14,057 nt of DNA from contig JAQUZI010000013.1 in assembly GCA_028691405.1 (NCBI GenBank), positions 1 through 14,057 on the forward strand. The letters run 5' to 3'. The notes below the pieces were generated by a model. The model was not told the DNA's origin, did no database searches, and saw only the letters and a program-made list of their open reading frames with translations. Of this stretch, positions 1 through 7,692 are shown piece after piece (within the stretch, counting starts at the first letter, position 1; each line of letters opens with the position of its first letter). The translations under genes were made by a program, and so were the position numbers. This DNA is from Minisyncoccota bacterium (GTDB lineage Bacteria; Patescibacteriota; Minisyncoccia; UBA6257; JAKLIH01).

Positions 1-609
1 TCAGCTTTTTTAAAAGACCATCAAAAAGCATTTGAATTTGTTAAAAAGATTAGAGATAATTATTCTGGAGAATTGTCTATTAAAACTAGATTAGGGGTTA
101 AAGAATTTGATGTTTTACCATTGTTAAAACGATTTGAAGAAATAGGAATTGATGCTGTTACTATTCACGGTCGTACAGTTGAACAAAAGTATACCGGTAA
201 ATCTGATTGATCAAAAATTCATACAATAGCAAATTCTTTAAATATACCTGTTATTTTAAATGGAGACATTACAAATTATGTTGATGCGTATAATGAACTT
301 GAGAAAAGTAAAATATTAGGAATTATGGTTAGCCGTATGGCATTACAAAAACCTTGGATTTTTAAAGAATTAAAGCTTAAAAAAGAGATTAATTTTAATA
401 AAAAAGAAATTTGCTCTTTGATTAAAAAACATATGAGATATTTCTTAGACTATAATAAAGATAAAGCATATACCGATATGAGAAAATTTCTTGCTTCATA
501 TGTTAAAGGTTTTAAAAATGCAACCGAATTAAGAAAGGTAGCTGTCAGTATTAATAGTCAAACTGATTTTAAGAACCTAATTAAAAAAATAAAACAAGAC
601 AATGTTTAA
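1..609 (+). CDS. dusB: tRNA-dihydrouridine synthase (DusB-like), 3' part
   Basis: Flavin-dependent enzyme that reduces specific uridines to dihydrouridine in tRNA. The frame is open from base 1, so the N-terminal part (FMN-binding start of the TIM barrel and the catalytic Cys) lies outside the window; 202 residues are seen. Family landmarks in order are SIKTRLG (about residues 29-35), TIHGRT followed by QKYTGKSDW (about 55-70), LNGDI (about 83-87) and GIMVSRMAL, which matches the phosphate-binding GxMIGR strand with Ser in place of the usual Gly. The Trp of KSDW is a UGA codon at 208-210 and corresponds to the Trp of the family's ADW segment, so reading UGA as stop would wrongly split the gene. 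The C-terminal helical domain follows, ending at UAA 607-609. The next gene starts inside its last codons (ATG 602), which suggests translational coupling. The exact Dus subfamily is less certain than the family. Confidence 0.9.
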
Positions 610-1171
610 AAAAATATTTTGCATGCCTAGGAAATTGTTTTTACTCAATTTTATGCTAATTGTTGTTAGTGTTATTTTCTCGTATTATCATGGGTTTTCT
701 TGAATAGGGGATTCATTAAGTAGCCTTGGAACATTTAGTGATTTTTTTAATTTCAGTTTAATTATTAGCGGTATTTCTTTAGGCATTTTTACTATTTCCG
801 TTGTTGAAAAAGACAGAATTGGTTTTTTGACAAGAACTTTCTTGCTTATATCTTCTATTTCTTTGGTATTTATAGGTGTTTTTACTGAAGAACATTTAAT
901 CCATTTGGTTTTTGCTATTATTCTTTTTGCTGTTTTTCCTTTTGGGCTATTGTTTTTAGGGGTAAGTCTTAAAGGAGATAATAAGAAACTGGGACTATTT
1001 ACTAAAATTGTTTCCATATTTTTAATTGTTTTATGAGCTATATTTATAGTTATTTGAAGATTTATATACCCATTAGGTTTAGCAATTCCTGAAATGATAT
1101 CCCTCTGTATATGAATTATTTGATCTATTGTTTTTATTAAATATTTTAAAGTTAACACTAATGAAAATTAA
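602..1171 (+). CDS. DUF998-like multi-pass membrane protein
   Basis: A 189-residue integral membrane protein with about six hydrophobic segments (roughly residues 12-32, 52-68, 77-95, 98-118, 138-158 and 165-183). It resembles the DUF998 family: a DSLSSLG stretch after the first membrane segment (family pattern lS.LG) and GVFTEEHLIH followed by FAIILF, like the conserved vG.fpe...H segment. Function is unknown, and the family call rests on recalled motifs. It contains five in-frame UGA codons (first at 701-703, another at 1034-1036) and no UGG; read with UGA as stop, only a fragment would remain. The ATG at 602 overlaps the end of the dihydrouridine synthase gene by 8 bases, and its UAA (1169-1171) overlaps the next start (1161) by 11 bases. 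No Shine-Dalgarno sequence precedes it. An open frame on the opposite strand (688-1158) is a shadow of this gene. Confidence 0.72.
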
Positions 1172-1976
1172 AATTGCATGATATGGTAAACACTCTGGGG
1201 AAGAGCCTATAATTTCTGGAGATTTAGGGTCAGGAACAATATTCTTTTCTGGATGCAATTTACATTGTCAATTTTGTCAGAATTGACAGATATCTCAGGA
1301 CTGAATTGGCAAAGATTATACTATTGATGAGTTAGTTGATATTATGTTGGTTTTACAAAAGCAAAATTGTTTAAATATTAATTTAGTTAGTCCTACAATT
1401 TGAATTGATAGTATTATATTAGCTTTAACTAAAGCAAAATCATTAGGGTTAAAAATTCCTGTAGTTTATAATACTAATGCTTATGATAATATTAATAAAC
1501 TTAAGAAATTAAATAATTTAGTTGATATTTATTTGCCTGATTTTAAATATGGGTTTAATGAGTTGGGTGAAAAATATTCTAAAGTTAAAAATTATACAGA
1601 TGTATCTCAAGAGTGTATATTAGAAATGATTAAACAGCAGCCTAATAATATTATTGATAATAATATTATGCAAAAGGGGGTTATTATCCGCCATTTAATA
1701 TTACCTAATAATATTGAAAATACTAAAAAATGTATTGATATTATAAATTCTTTTGGTAAAAATATTATTTTTAGTTTAATGACTCAATACAACCCTACTT
1801 ATAATGCTAATAAATTTCCTGAAATTAATCGCCCGGTTAACATTCAAGAATATGAAGAAATTATGAATTATGTTTCCGGATTTAATTTTGATGAAGTGTT
1901 TTATCAACCCCTTGAAGAAAACGCAAAAGATGTTTTAAACCCTGATTTTAATAAACCTAATCCATTTAATTATTAA
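1161..1976 (+). CDS. radical SAM protein, COG1313 / PflX-like
   Basis: A 271-residue radical SAM protein related to pyruvate formate-lyase activating enzymes. Cys32, Cys36 and Cys39 form the CxxxCxxC motif (CNLHCQFC) that binds the 4Fe-4S cluster with S-adenosylmethionine. Other family features are GEEPIISG near the start, GSGTIFFSG just before the cysteines, QNWQIS after them, NINLVSPT (about 78-85), a PVVYNTNAY strand and DIYLPDFKYG. Four UGA codons (the first, codon 7, at 1179-1181) are read as Trp; there is no UGG. The physiological target of COG1313 proteins is not settled, and no obvious glycyl-radical enzyme or other substrate is encoded in the window. The ATG at 1161 is the only start giving the full N-terminus and overlaps the preceding gene by 11 bases; the following gene starts one base after its UAA. 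The family is clear, the specific reaction is not. Confidence 0.85.
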
Positions 1977-1977
1977 T

Positions 1978-2271
1978 ATGACAGGCAGCAATAACAACAT
2001 AAAAGAAGTTCCTATTATTGATTGTCATGAATTAGGTACAAATGTATCTTTTGATTTTTTAAAAGATTATTTTTTAGAAGCAATTGTTAATGCTAAAGAT
2101 AATGGAAATCATTATTTACAAATTATCGTTGGTAAAGGGCTACACTCTATCAACAATGAGCCGGTTTTGATTTATCGTGTTCGTACTATTCTCAATGGTT
2201 TTGTTGAAAACAATACTATTAAAAATTATACAGACAATACAACAAATGGTTACTTATTAATTTATTTTTAA
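1978..2271 (+). CDS. small Smr-domain protein
   Basis: A 97-residue protein consisting of little more than one Smr domain, the C-terminal domain first seen in MutS2. Visible signatures are IIDCHELG (residues 13-20), equivalent to the family's LDLHG strand, then an amphipathic helix with the pattern FLKDYFLEAIVNAK, then LQIIVGKGLHS (47-57), matching the IItGkGxHS loop. Smr domains bind or nick nucleic acids; stand-alone Smr proteins are often linked to RNA or to rescue of stalled ribosomes, but nothing here fixes which. It has no Trp and therefore no UGA. It starts one base after the radical SAM gene's stop and ends nine bases before the flavoprotein gene, so it belongs to the same transcription unit. 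Cys replaces the usual Leu/Val before the His of the D-x-H motif. Confidence 0.8.
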   Translation: MTGSNNNIKEVPIIDCHELGTNVSFDFLKDYFLEAIVNAKDNGNHYLQIIVGKGLHSINNEPVLIYRVRTILNGFVENNTIKNYTDNTTNGYLLIYF

Positions 2272-2280
2272 AAACACACT

Positions 2281-3534
2281 ATGCTAAAATATGATTTAAT
2301 TATTATTGGTGGTGGTCCAGCTGGTATGATGGCTGGATTTATTGCCTCTCAAAACAAGAATAATAAAATATTAATTATTGATCGCAATAAATCTTTTGGC
2401 CGTAAGTTGTCACTTACTGGTAAAGGTAGATGCAATATAACTCACAATGAAATGGATTTTAAAAAAATGATTCAATATTATAATTCTGAAGGTGGTAAGT
2501 TTCTTTTCTCTGGATTTTCTAAATTTGGAGTTAAAGAAACTTTAAATTTTTTTAAGAAAAACGGCTTAGATTTAAAAGTTGAAAGAGGAAACAGATATTT
2601 CCCTAAAGAAGGTGATAGCCAAAGTGTTATTGATTTTTTTGAGAAAAATCTTAAAAAAGATAATATTGATATTTTTTATAGTTCAAAAGTTACAAAATTA
2701 AATGTTAAGAATAAAAAAATAATTAATATTGAGCTTAGTGATGATCGAGTCGTATCTGCATCAAATTATATTATTGCTAGCGGAGGGAAATCATATCCAA
2801 TTACTGGCTCAGATGGTTTAATATTTGATTTGATAAAAAAAGCAGGTCATAACATATCTGATTTAACTCCAGCTCTAGTTCCGCTTAAATGCAAAGAAGA
2901 ATGAATTAAAAAATTATCAGGTCTTTCTTTAAAAAATGTATCATTAAAAATTAAAGGTAGCAAAAAGTCAATTTTTGGCGAAATGTTATTTACTCATTTT
3001 GGTGTATCTGGCCCTATTGTTTTAAATATTAGTAATACCGTTGTTAAAATGATTAGCACTAAAGATGTAATACTTTGTTTAGATTTAAAACCAGCATTAA
3101 CTTTAAAAGCATTAGATTTGCGATTACAAAGAGATTTTGATAAATACGCCAATCACGATTTTAAAAATTCATTAAACGATTTATTACCCCAAAATTTAAT
3201 TAAAGAGATTATTAAATTGTCCGGTATTAGTTTTCATAAAAAAGTTCACCAAGTGACAAAAGAAGAAAGACTTAAGTTGGCGAAAGTTATTAAAAATATC
3301 GAAATAACTATTAGTGGTCACCTTGGATTTGAAACTGCCATTGTTACATCTGGCGGTATAGATCTAAAAGAAGTAGATCAGAAAAATATGAAATCTAAAA
3401 TATTAGATAATGTATATTTTTGTGGAGAAGTTTTAAACATCGATGGCAAGACAGGAGGGTATAATTTACAGGCATGTTGGACTACAGGTTTTATTGCCGG
3501 TTCAAATTTTACAAACAATGTTGACAAGAAATAA
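2281..3534 (+). CDS. BaiN/HI0933-type FAD-dependent oxidoreductase (COG2081)
   Basis: A 417-residue flavoprotein, the usual length for this family. The N-terminus carries the dinucleotide-binding loop GGGPAG (residues 10-15), followed by LIIDRN at the end of the second strand and the family hallmark GRKLSLTGKGRCNIT. The middle contains GGKSYP and a PALVPL segment. The C-terminus returns to the FAD fold with TSGGIDLKEV, YFCGEVLNIDG and TGGYNLQACWTTG. A UGA at 2902-2904 (codon 208) encodes Trp in EEWIKKLSGLSL, a position where relatives often have Trp; read as stop it would split the gene. Substrates of this family are mostly unknown, although BaiN has been linked to bile-acid chemistry in gut bacteria; I do not infer that here. 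It is the fifth gene of the packed run. There is no Shine-Dalgarno sequence before the ATG. Confidence 0.9.
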
Positions 3535-3582
3535 AAAATTGTTTAAACTTTGACTAATTAATAAATTTACTAAAAAAATATT

Positions 3583-4158
3583 ATGAAAAAAACTATAGAA
3601 AATTTAGTTAAAGCTTTTATTGGCGAGAGCCAAGCGCGCAATCGTTATGATATGTTTGCTAAAGTTGCTAGAAAAGAAGGCTACGAACAAATTTGTGGCA
3701 TATTTATGGAAACAGCTGAGCAAGAAAAAGAGCATGCTAAACAAATATTTAAACGTATTCAAGAATTAAAAGAAGATGGGCTAACAGATATTAATGTTGA
3801 AACAGGTGCTGTAATTGAAATTGGTGATACAAAAAAGAATTTGGAATTAGCTATTGCTGGTGAAGATTATGAATGAAATACTATGTATGCTGATTTTGCA
3901 GATGTTGCCGATGAAGAGGGCCTGCCAGAAATTGCTAAATGATTTAGAGCTGTACTTGTCGCTGAAAAACATCACTCAGAAAGATATCAAAAATTATTAA
4001 AGAATATTCAAGAAAATACTGTGTTTAATAAAAGCGAAGAGGTTGAATGAGTATGTCGTGAGTGTGGTTATATTCATAAAGGGAATACTCCTCCAGAAGA
4101 ATGCCCTTCATGCCAACATCCTCAGGCCTATTATCAATTAAAATGTGAAAAATATTAA
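3583..4158 (+). CDS. rbr: rubrerythrin
   Basis: A 191-residue rubrerythrin, which reduces hydrogen peroxide to water in the cytoplasm of anaerobes. The N-terminal part is a ferritin-like four-helix bundle with a diiron site: ligands lie in FIGESQARNRY (about 13-23), ETAEQEKEHAKQ (about 46-57), the EDYEW helix (about 94-98) and AEKHHSERY (about 127-135). A C-terminal rubredoxin domain follows with Cys158 and Cys161 (CRECGY) and Cys174 and Cys177 (CPSC) binding one iron. Three UGA codons (3874-3876, 3940-3942, 4048-4050) are read as Trp; the last is Trp156 just before the first rubredoxin Cys pair, a position commonly Trp in rubrerythrins. With UGA as stop, the diiron site would be incomplete and the rubredoxin domain lost. 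It starts 48 bases after the flavoprotein gene and lies 21 bases upstream of a desulforedoxin-type gene, a sensible oxidative-stress pair. Confidence 0.96.
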
Positions 4159-4179
4159 TAAAAATTTTAAATTTCAATT

Positions 4180-4425
4180 ATGACGATTGAAGACCAAATA
4201 TATAAATGCAATGTTTGTGGGAATACCGTACGTGTTATTCACACAGGAGAAGGAGAATTGGTTTGTTGTAACAAGCCAATGGAACTAAAATTGCCAGAAA
4301 CAGAAGACGTAGAAACAGCATTTTTAGGAGATGACGATTTGGTTGGCTTAAAAAGTAGTGATTTATCTGATGATTTGGCTGATGATGACGAATTTGAAGA
4401 AGACGAATTTGAAGATGAAGAATAA
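4180..4425 (+). CDS. desulforedoxin-domain protein with acidic tail
   Basis: An 81-residue protein. Residues 6-40 are a desulforedoxin-type iron domain of the kind found at the N-terminus of some superoxide reductases: Cys10 and Cys13 (KCNVCGN) and adjacent Cys29 and Cys30 (LVCCNKPM), the C-x2-C...CC arrangement that binds one Fe(SCys)4. The catalytic superoxide reductase domain is absent. The second half (about 45-81) is unrelated to the metal site: a low-complexity acidic tail made mostly of Asp and Glu with a few Ser and Leu. The protein is most likely a small electron carrier, plausibly serving the rubrerythrin encoded 21 bases upstream; that partnership is inferred from position. The gene is the last one before a strong terminator. 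Its start is the only ATG preceding the first Cys pair. Confidence 0.85.
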   Translation: MTIEDQIYKCNVCGNTVRVIHTGEGELVCCNKPMELKLPETEDVETAFLGDDDLVGLKSSDLSDDLADDDEFEEDEFEDEE

Positions 4426-4435
4426 TATACAATTG

Positions 4436-4470
4436 ATTTAAAAAGGAGGCTTAAATCCTCCTTTTTAAAT
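4436..4470 (+). terminator. rho-independent terminator after the desulforedoxin gene
   Basis: A perfect inverted repeat: the arms 4436-4449 and 4457-4470 pair over 14 bases around a 7-base loop, with GGAGG/CCTCC at the top of the stem and A/T tracts below. The U-tract is the 3' arm itself (TTTTT). It closes the run that begins upstream of the window. The AAGGAGG in the 5' arm looks like a Shine-Dalgarno core, but it is part of the stem and not near any start codon. Confidence 0.92.
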
Positions 4471-4473
4471 TGC

Positions 4474-4502
4474 TTGACTTTTATTTCTAGTTTTACTATA
4501 AT
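4474..4502 (+). promoter_or_regulatory. sigma70-type promoter for the 4527 gene
   Basis: TTGACT (4474-4479) and TATAAT (4497-4502) are separated by exactly 17 bases, immediately after the terminator. The predicted start near 4509 gives a leader of about 18 bases. The stretch around the -10 box (AGTTTTACTATAATTTACAT) closely resembles that of the promoter at 13910-13938. Confidence 0.85.
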
Positions 4503-4526
4503 TTACATAAAGGATTAAAGTTTATT

Positions 4527-5288
4527 ATGAAAAAAGACCAACCTAAAAAAGAAGATTCAGGGTTAACCCCAGAACAGCAAAGAGAATTAGACAATATAGT
4601 GTTTGAAACATGGGGTGCAATAAATAAAGAACCGATAAATAAACAGCGCAATAAAAACGTTGTTAGTTATGATCCAGAATTTTTTAATAATTTTGAAATT
4701 ACAATAGAAGATGAAAAATATTACTTTTTACCTTGAGATGAAAAACAGAACGAATTTTTAAAAGAACGCTTGAATAGTTTAAAAAATTTAATTTTAAAAT
4801 ATTCTGAAAAGCCAAAAGAAGAAAGTAAAAAATCACCTAGATTTCCATATAAAGAATTTAAAGAAGAAATATTGTCTCTTTTAAAAATGTTTTTTTATTA
4901 TCCAAATTTAAAATTAGAATTTGATCTAGAAAATAAATTAAAAGAATTGGAAAGCAAAGAGCCAAAAGACGTAGAAGAGAAAAAAAGAAATCTTAGAAGT
5001 AAAATTACGAGTGAAAAATTATTAAAAGATGAAAAAACTTTAGCATCAATAGAAAGTTTAATAGAAAAATGATCTAAACCTAGATCTAAAAACGACTTAA
5101 AAGAAGTTTTATTAAAACAAAAAGAAGAAATATCAATAAAAGTTAGCAAAAAAATTGTTAAAAACGTTTTAAATAGGTTTTTTCCTCAGCTGCAATATAA
5201 CACAGAGCAAAATAATAAAAAAGTAATTATTAAACAAATTGAAAATTTTGTTAGAACAATAGAAAATTCTATTAATCAAATTGTTTAA
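4527..5288 (+). CDS. Lys/Glu-rich protein of unknown function
   Basis: I do not recognise this 253-residue protein. It is highly charged, rich in Lys, Glu, Asn and Leu, with no signal peptide or membrane segment, so it is probably cytoplasmic. The first 35 residues are polar and probably disordered; a YDPEFFNNFEITIEDEKYYF segment (about 50-69) looks like a small folded piece; from about residue 75 to the end the pattern suggests long amphipathic helices, possibly coiled coil (for example LENKLKELESKEP). Two UGA codons are read as Trp (4734-4736, about codon 70, in FLPWDEK; and 5070-5072, about codon 182, in EKWSKP), plus one UGG. The second UGA joins a segment that continues in the same style to UAA 5286-5288, supporting one gene. 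It has its own promoter, lies between a terminator and the serS promoter, and so is probably monocistronic. An AAGGA 12-16 bases upstream of the ATG is the nearest thing to a ribosome binding site in the window. Confidence 0.78.
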
Positions 5289-5297
5289 ATAAAATCA

Positions 5298-5326
5298 TTG
5301 TTTTTTTGTTTCTTTTCTGTTAGTAT
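5298..5326 (+). promoter_or_regulatory. probable promoter for serS-ftsQ
   Basis: TTGTTT (5298-5303) and TAGTAT (5321-5326) are 17 bases apart. A TG one base before the -10 box (5318-5319) makes it an extended -10 promoter. The predicted start near 5333 leaves a leader of about 17 bases before the serS ATG. Confidence 0.6.
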
Positions 5327-5349
5327 TTAACCACAATTAAAAAAATAAA

Positions 5350-6618
5350 ATGCTTGATATTAAATTTATTAAAAATAATATTACCGAAGTTAAAAATGCG
5401 TGTTTTAATAAAAACATTAAAATTGATATTGATAAATTAATTGAATTAGATGAGAAAAAAAGACAACTCCAAGTAAAAGTAGAAACAATTAGATCTAAAA
5501 GAAATGAAATTAATGATCGCATGAAAGACAAAAGAGATGATGCTTTGATAAATCAAAGCAAATTGTTAAAACAAGAATTAGAAAAACTAGAAAAAGAATT
5601 TAATAATACTAAATCAGAGTTTGAAGAAATATATTTTAGGATTCCTAACATTGTATCAATTAATACACCAGTAAATGGAAGTGCTGAAGGCAACGTAGTA
5701 GTTAAAAGTGTAGGGAAAATACCAAAATTTAAATTTGAAATAAAAGATCATATTCAATTAGGATTAGATCTTGACATTTTAGATTTAAAAAAAGGAACTG
5801 ATGTACATGGTTTTCGTGGCTATTATCTTAAAAACGAAGGAGCTATGTTGCATATGGCAATATTAAATTATGCTTTTAATAAAATAATACAAAAAGGATT
5901 TAAACCTTTTATTCCGCCTACGATTGTTAAAGGCTATACGTTTTTTAACAGTGGTTTCTTTCCTTTTTTACAAGACGAAGTTTATAAAATTAAAAACGAT
6001 GAAGATTTGTTTTTAGCTGGAACATCAGAGCTATCATTACTTGCTTACTATAAAGATGAAGTTCTTTCTAAAAAAGATTTACCAATTAAGATTTGTGCTT
6101 TTTCTCCTTGCTTTCGTAGTGAGGCTGGTAGTTATGGTAAAGATACTAAAGGGTTGTATCGTATCAATGAATTTTTTAAAGTTGAACAAGTTGTTATTTG
6201 TGAAAATGATATTGAAAAATCACAAAAATATTTTCAAGAAATGATTTCTATTTCAGAAGAAATATTAAATGAATTAAAATTGCCTTATCAAGTTGTTAAT
6301 TTATGCACTGGCGATATGGGAGCAGGCAAATATTATGCCAATGATATTGAAACATATATGCCTAGCCATAATTCTTATGGAGAAACTCACTCTTGTTCTA
6401 ATTTAACTGACTGGCAAACACGTAGATCGAATATTCGTTTTCAAGATAATGATGAAAAAGAGTATTGCTTTGCTTTAAATAATACTATTATTGCTTCACC
6501 CCGTATTTTAATTGCTATATTAGAAAATTATCAACAAAAAGATGGGTCTGTTAAAATACCAAAAGCATTATTAAAATATATGCCGAAAAGAATTTCTGTA
6601 ATAAAAAGAAAAAAATAG
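5350..6618 (+). CDS. serS: seryl-tRNA synthetase
   Basis: A 422-residue class II aminoacyl-tRNA synthetase that charges tRNA-Ser; a normal bacterial length. The N-terminal 110 residues form the long antiparallel coiled-coil arm that grips the tRNA (heptad-rich, Lys/Glu/Leu). The catalytic domain shows GTSELSL (serine pocket), motif 2 as CFRSEAGSYGKDTKG with Arg256 and Glu258, RINEFFKVEQ, TGDMGAGKYYANDIE, and ETHSCSNLTDWQTRR. Motif 3 is ALNNTIIASPRILIAILENYQ with the ATP-binding Arg at 385; the usual NGSG-type loop is replaced by NNT, which departs from the E. coli form. It has a single Trp, encoded by UGG, and no UGA. It is the only gene in the window ending in UAG (6616-6618). ftsQ begins four bases downstream, so the two are probably cotranscribed. 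Confidence 0.97.
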   Translation: MLDIKFIKNNITEVKNACFNKNIKIDIDKLIELDEKKRQLQVKVETIRSKRNEINDRMKDKRDDALINQSKLLKQELEKLEKEFNNTKSEFEEIYFRIPNIVSINTPVNGSAEGNVVVKSVGKIPKFKFEIKDHIQLGLDLDILDLKKGTDVHGFRGYYLKNEGAMLHMAILNYAFNKIIQKGFKPFIPPTIVKGYTFFNSGFFPFLQDEVYKIKNDEDLFLAGTSELSLLAYYKDEVLSKKDLPIKICAFSPCFRSEAGSYGKDTKGLYRINEFFKVEQVVICENDIEKSQKYFQEMISISEEILNELKLPYQVVNLCTGDMGAGKYYANDIETYMPSHNSYGETHSCSNLTDWQTRRSNIRFQDNDEKEYCFALNNTIIASPRILIAILENYQQKDGSVKIPKALLKYMPKRISVIKRKK

Positions 6619-6622
6619 CCTA

Positions 6623-7429
6623 ATGACTCGACGTTTAAAAACAAAACATTTTAGAAAACAAAAAATGCGTTATATAAAACGTACTCTTTTTGTCTTTCTT
6701 TTCTTTATAATTTTTTGTTTTTTAATTTATTTCGTTATTTTTAGTGATTTTTTTCATATCAATCATGTAAATATAGTCGGAGCTACACGAGTTCCAGTTA
6801 AAGACATTCATACAAAAGTAGATGGTTTGTTAAACGAACAGACAATATTGCCAATTAATAATAATTTAATTTTTATTAATAATTTTAAAATTCAACAAAT
6901 ATTTTTTGCAGATATTAATCGTATTTATATTACCAAAAACTTTTTTAAAAAAACACTTAACGTGCATATTGTTGAAAAAAAACCATTAGCCAAGCTTTTA
7001 TTTGAACCTAATGAAGAATCACTGCTAGAAAAATACATAGAAAATATATATTTAGATGAAACTGGATTTGTATTTAAAAGTAATTTAGTTGATGATTCAA
7101 AAATCGTTAATATCTATATCAAACAACAAAATATCAATATTCCTAAAAATTTAATTAACGCAGAAAAAATGAAATATTTTTCCGAGTTTATTAATTATCT
7201 TCAATTAAGCAATGTTGATCATTTTGAATTTGAATATTCATTAAATACACCCAGCGCTATAATACTTAGGTTAAATAAAAAATATAAAATATATCTTACA
7301 TTAAATGAAGATATTGTCGATGCTTTTAATACATCACAAGGTTTTTATCAAAAAGAAAGCAAAGACATGCGTACAATCACTACTTATATTGATATGCGAT
7401 ATTATCCAGAAAAACTTTATTTCAAATAA
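6623..7429 (+). CDS. ftsQ: cell-division protein FtsQ (POTRA-domain membrane protein)
   Basis: A 268-residue single-pass membrane protein. The first 18 residues are very basic (RRLKTKHFRKQKMRYIKR), followed by one hydrophobic helix (about 20-41) and an extracytoplasmic domain. Residues about 47-118 form a POTRA domain of FtsQ/DivIB type: FHINHVNIVGATRVPVKDI at its start and LNVHIVEKKPLAKL at its end, the latter matching the family's v.V.Er.PvA segment. The remaining beta-rich domain includes LYLDETG-like YLDETGFVF (about 142-150), equivalent to the D..G.vf strand of FtsQ. It connects early and late divisome proteins at the septum. There is no Trp. No other division gene is in the window; the gene follows serS by four bases. 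The UAA stop lies inside the downstream terminator stem. Confidence 0.88.
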   Translation: MTRRLKTKHFRKQKMRYIKRTLFVFLFFIIFCFLIYFVIFSDFFHINHVNIVGATRVPVKDIHTKVDGLLNEQTILPINNNLIFINNFKIQQIFFADINRIYITKNFFKKTLNVHIVEKKPLAKLLFEPNEESLLEKYIENIYLDETGFVFKSNLVDDSKIVNIYIKQQNINIPKNLINAEKMKYFSEFINYLQLSNVDHFEFEYSLNTPSAIILRLNKKYKIYLTLNEDIVDAFNTSQGFYQKESKDMRTITTYIDMRYYPEKLYFK

Positions 7430-7467
7430 TTTAAAAAAAACCACATATTAGTGGTTTTTTTTAAATT
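7428..7467. terminator. bidirectional terminator between ftsQ and tRNA-Lys
   Basis: Inverted repeat with arms 7428-7444 and 7451-7467 (17 pairs): an eight-A tract and CCAC, the loop ATATTA, then GTGG and an eight-T tract. A/T tracts on both sides give a run of U on either strand, so it can end the serS-ftsQ transcript from the left and the tRNA-Lys transcript from the right. The 5' arm overlaps the last two bases of the ftsQ stop codon. Confidence 0.92.
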
Positions 7468-7485
7468 ACTGATATTATGTTTTTG

Positions 7486-7558
7486 TGCCCCCAGCAGGAC
7501 TCGAACCTGCGACCCTCAGCTTAAAAGGCTGCTGCTCTACCAACTGAGCTATGGGGGC
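7486..7558 (-). tRNA. tRNA-Lys (anticodon UUU)
   Basis: The reverse complement folds as a standard 73-base tRNA: acceptor GCCCCCA pairing with TGGGGGC, D arm GCTC/GAGC with the loop AGTTGGTA, anticodon loop CTTTTAA with anticodon TTT, a 5-base variable loop, T arm GCAGG/CCTGC with loop TTCGAGT, and discriminator A. Position 27-43 is G-A; all other stem positions pair. The 3' CCA is not encoded (the next bases read CAA), so it must be added by nucleotidyltransferase. With UUU it reads the AAA codons that dominate Lys in these genes. It is the only gene clearly on the minus strand. Confidence 0.97.
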
Positions 7559-7594
7559 AAAATAAAAAGAACGATTGTTCCTTTAATATTTTCC

Positions 7595-7623
7595 ATTCTA
7601 CTATAATTAAAGTAAAATGTCAA
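7595..7623 (-). promoter_or_regulatory. promoter of tRNA-Lys
   Basis: Read on the minus strand, TTGACA (7623-7618) and TAGAAT (7600-7595) are 17 bases apart. The predicted start near 7588 is about 30 bases before the mature tRNA 5' end. The intervening leader contains a short GAAC-GATT-GTTC inverted repeat (7569-7580) of unclear meaning. Confidence 0.82.
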
Positions 7624-7660
7624 TAGTTTTATTTGAAAAAAAACTTAATTTGTGGTATCC

Positions 7661-7666
7661 TATAAT
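7661..7666 (+). promoter_or_regulatory. possible -10 box for the Nudix-kelch genes
   Basis: A consensus TATAAT lies 27 bases before the Nudix ATG, consistent with the short leaders elsewhere. No good -35 box is present at the right spacing: the nearest TTGAAA (7633-7638) is 22 bases away. Divergent from the tRNA-Lys promoter. Confidence 0.45.
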
Positions 7667-7692
7667 TATATTAAAATTTTAATTTTATTATT

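Noticed and set aside
688..1158. Minus-strand open frame opposite the DUF998-like gene
   Set aside because: It is antisense to a membrane protein with overlapping neighbours on both sides; its composition shows no family motif. The minus-strand frames at 4235-4432, 4898-5149, 5337-5531, 12520-12717 and 13480-13728 are rejected for the same reason.
2281..3534. A split or decayed flavoprotein gene (two open pieces around a stop at 2902)
   Set aside because: The frame does not shift, the joined protein has the normal family length, and the same single-UGA pattern is seen in many neighbouring genes.
3539..3567. Possible promoter before rubrerythrin (TTGTTT, 17 bases, TAAATT; or TTGACT at 3550)
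   Set aside because: The -10 box is poor in the first case, and in the second no -10 fits before the start codon. In such AT-rich DNA this is expected by chance.
4443..4449. AAGGAGG as a Shine-Dalgarno site
   Set aside because: It is the 5' arm of the terminator hairpin and has no start codon at a suitable distance.
6041..6244. Plus-strand open frame inside serS
   Set aside because: It overlaps the well-conserved catalytic core of seryl-tRNA synthetase in another frame. The 8351-8533 frame inside the kelch gene is rejected likewise.
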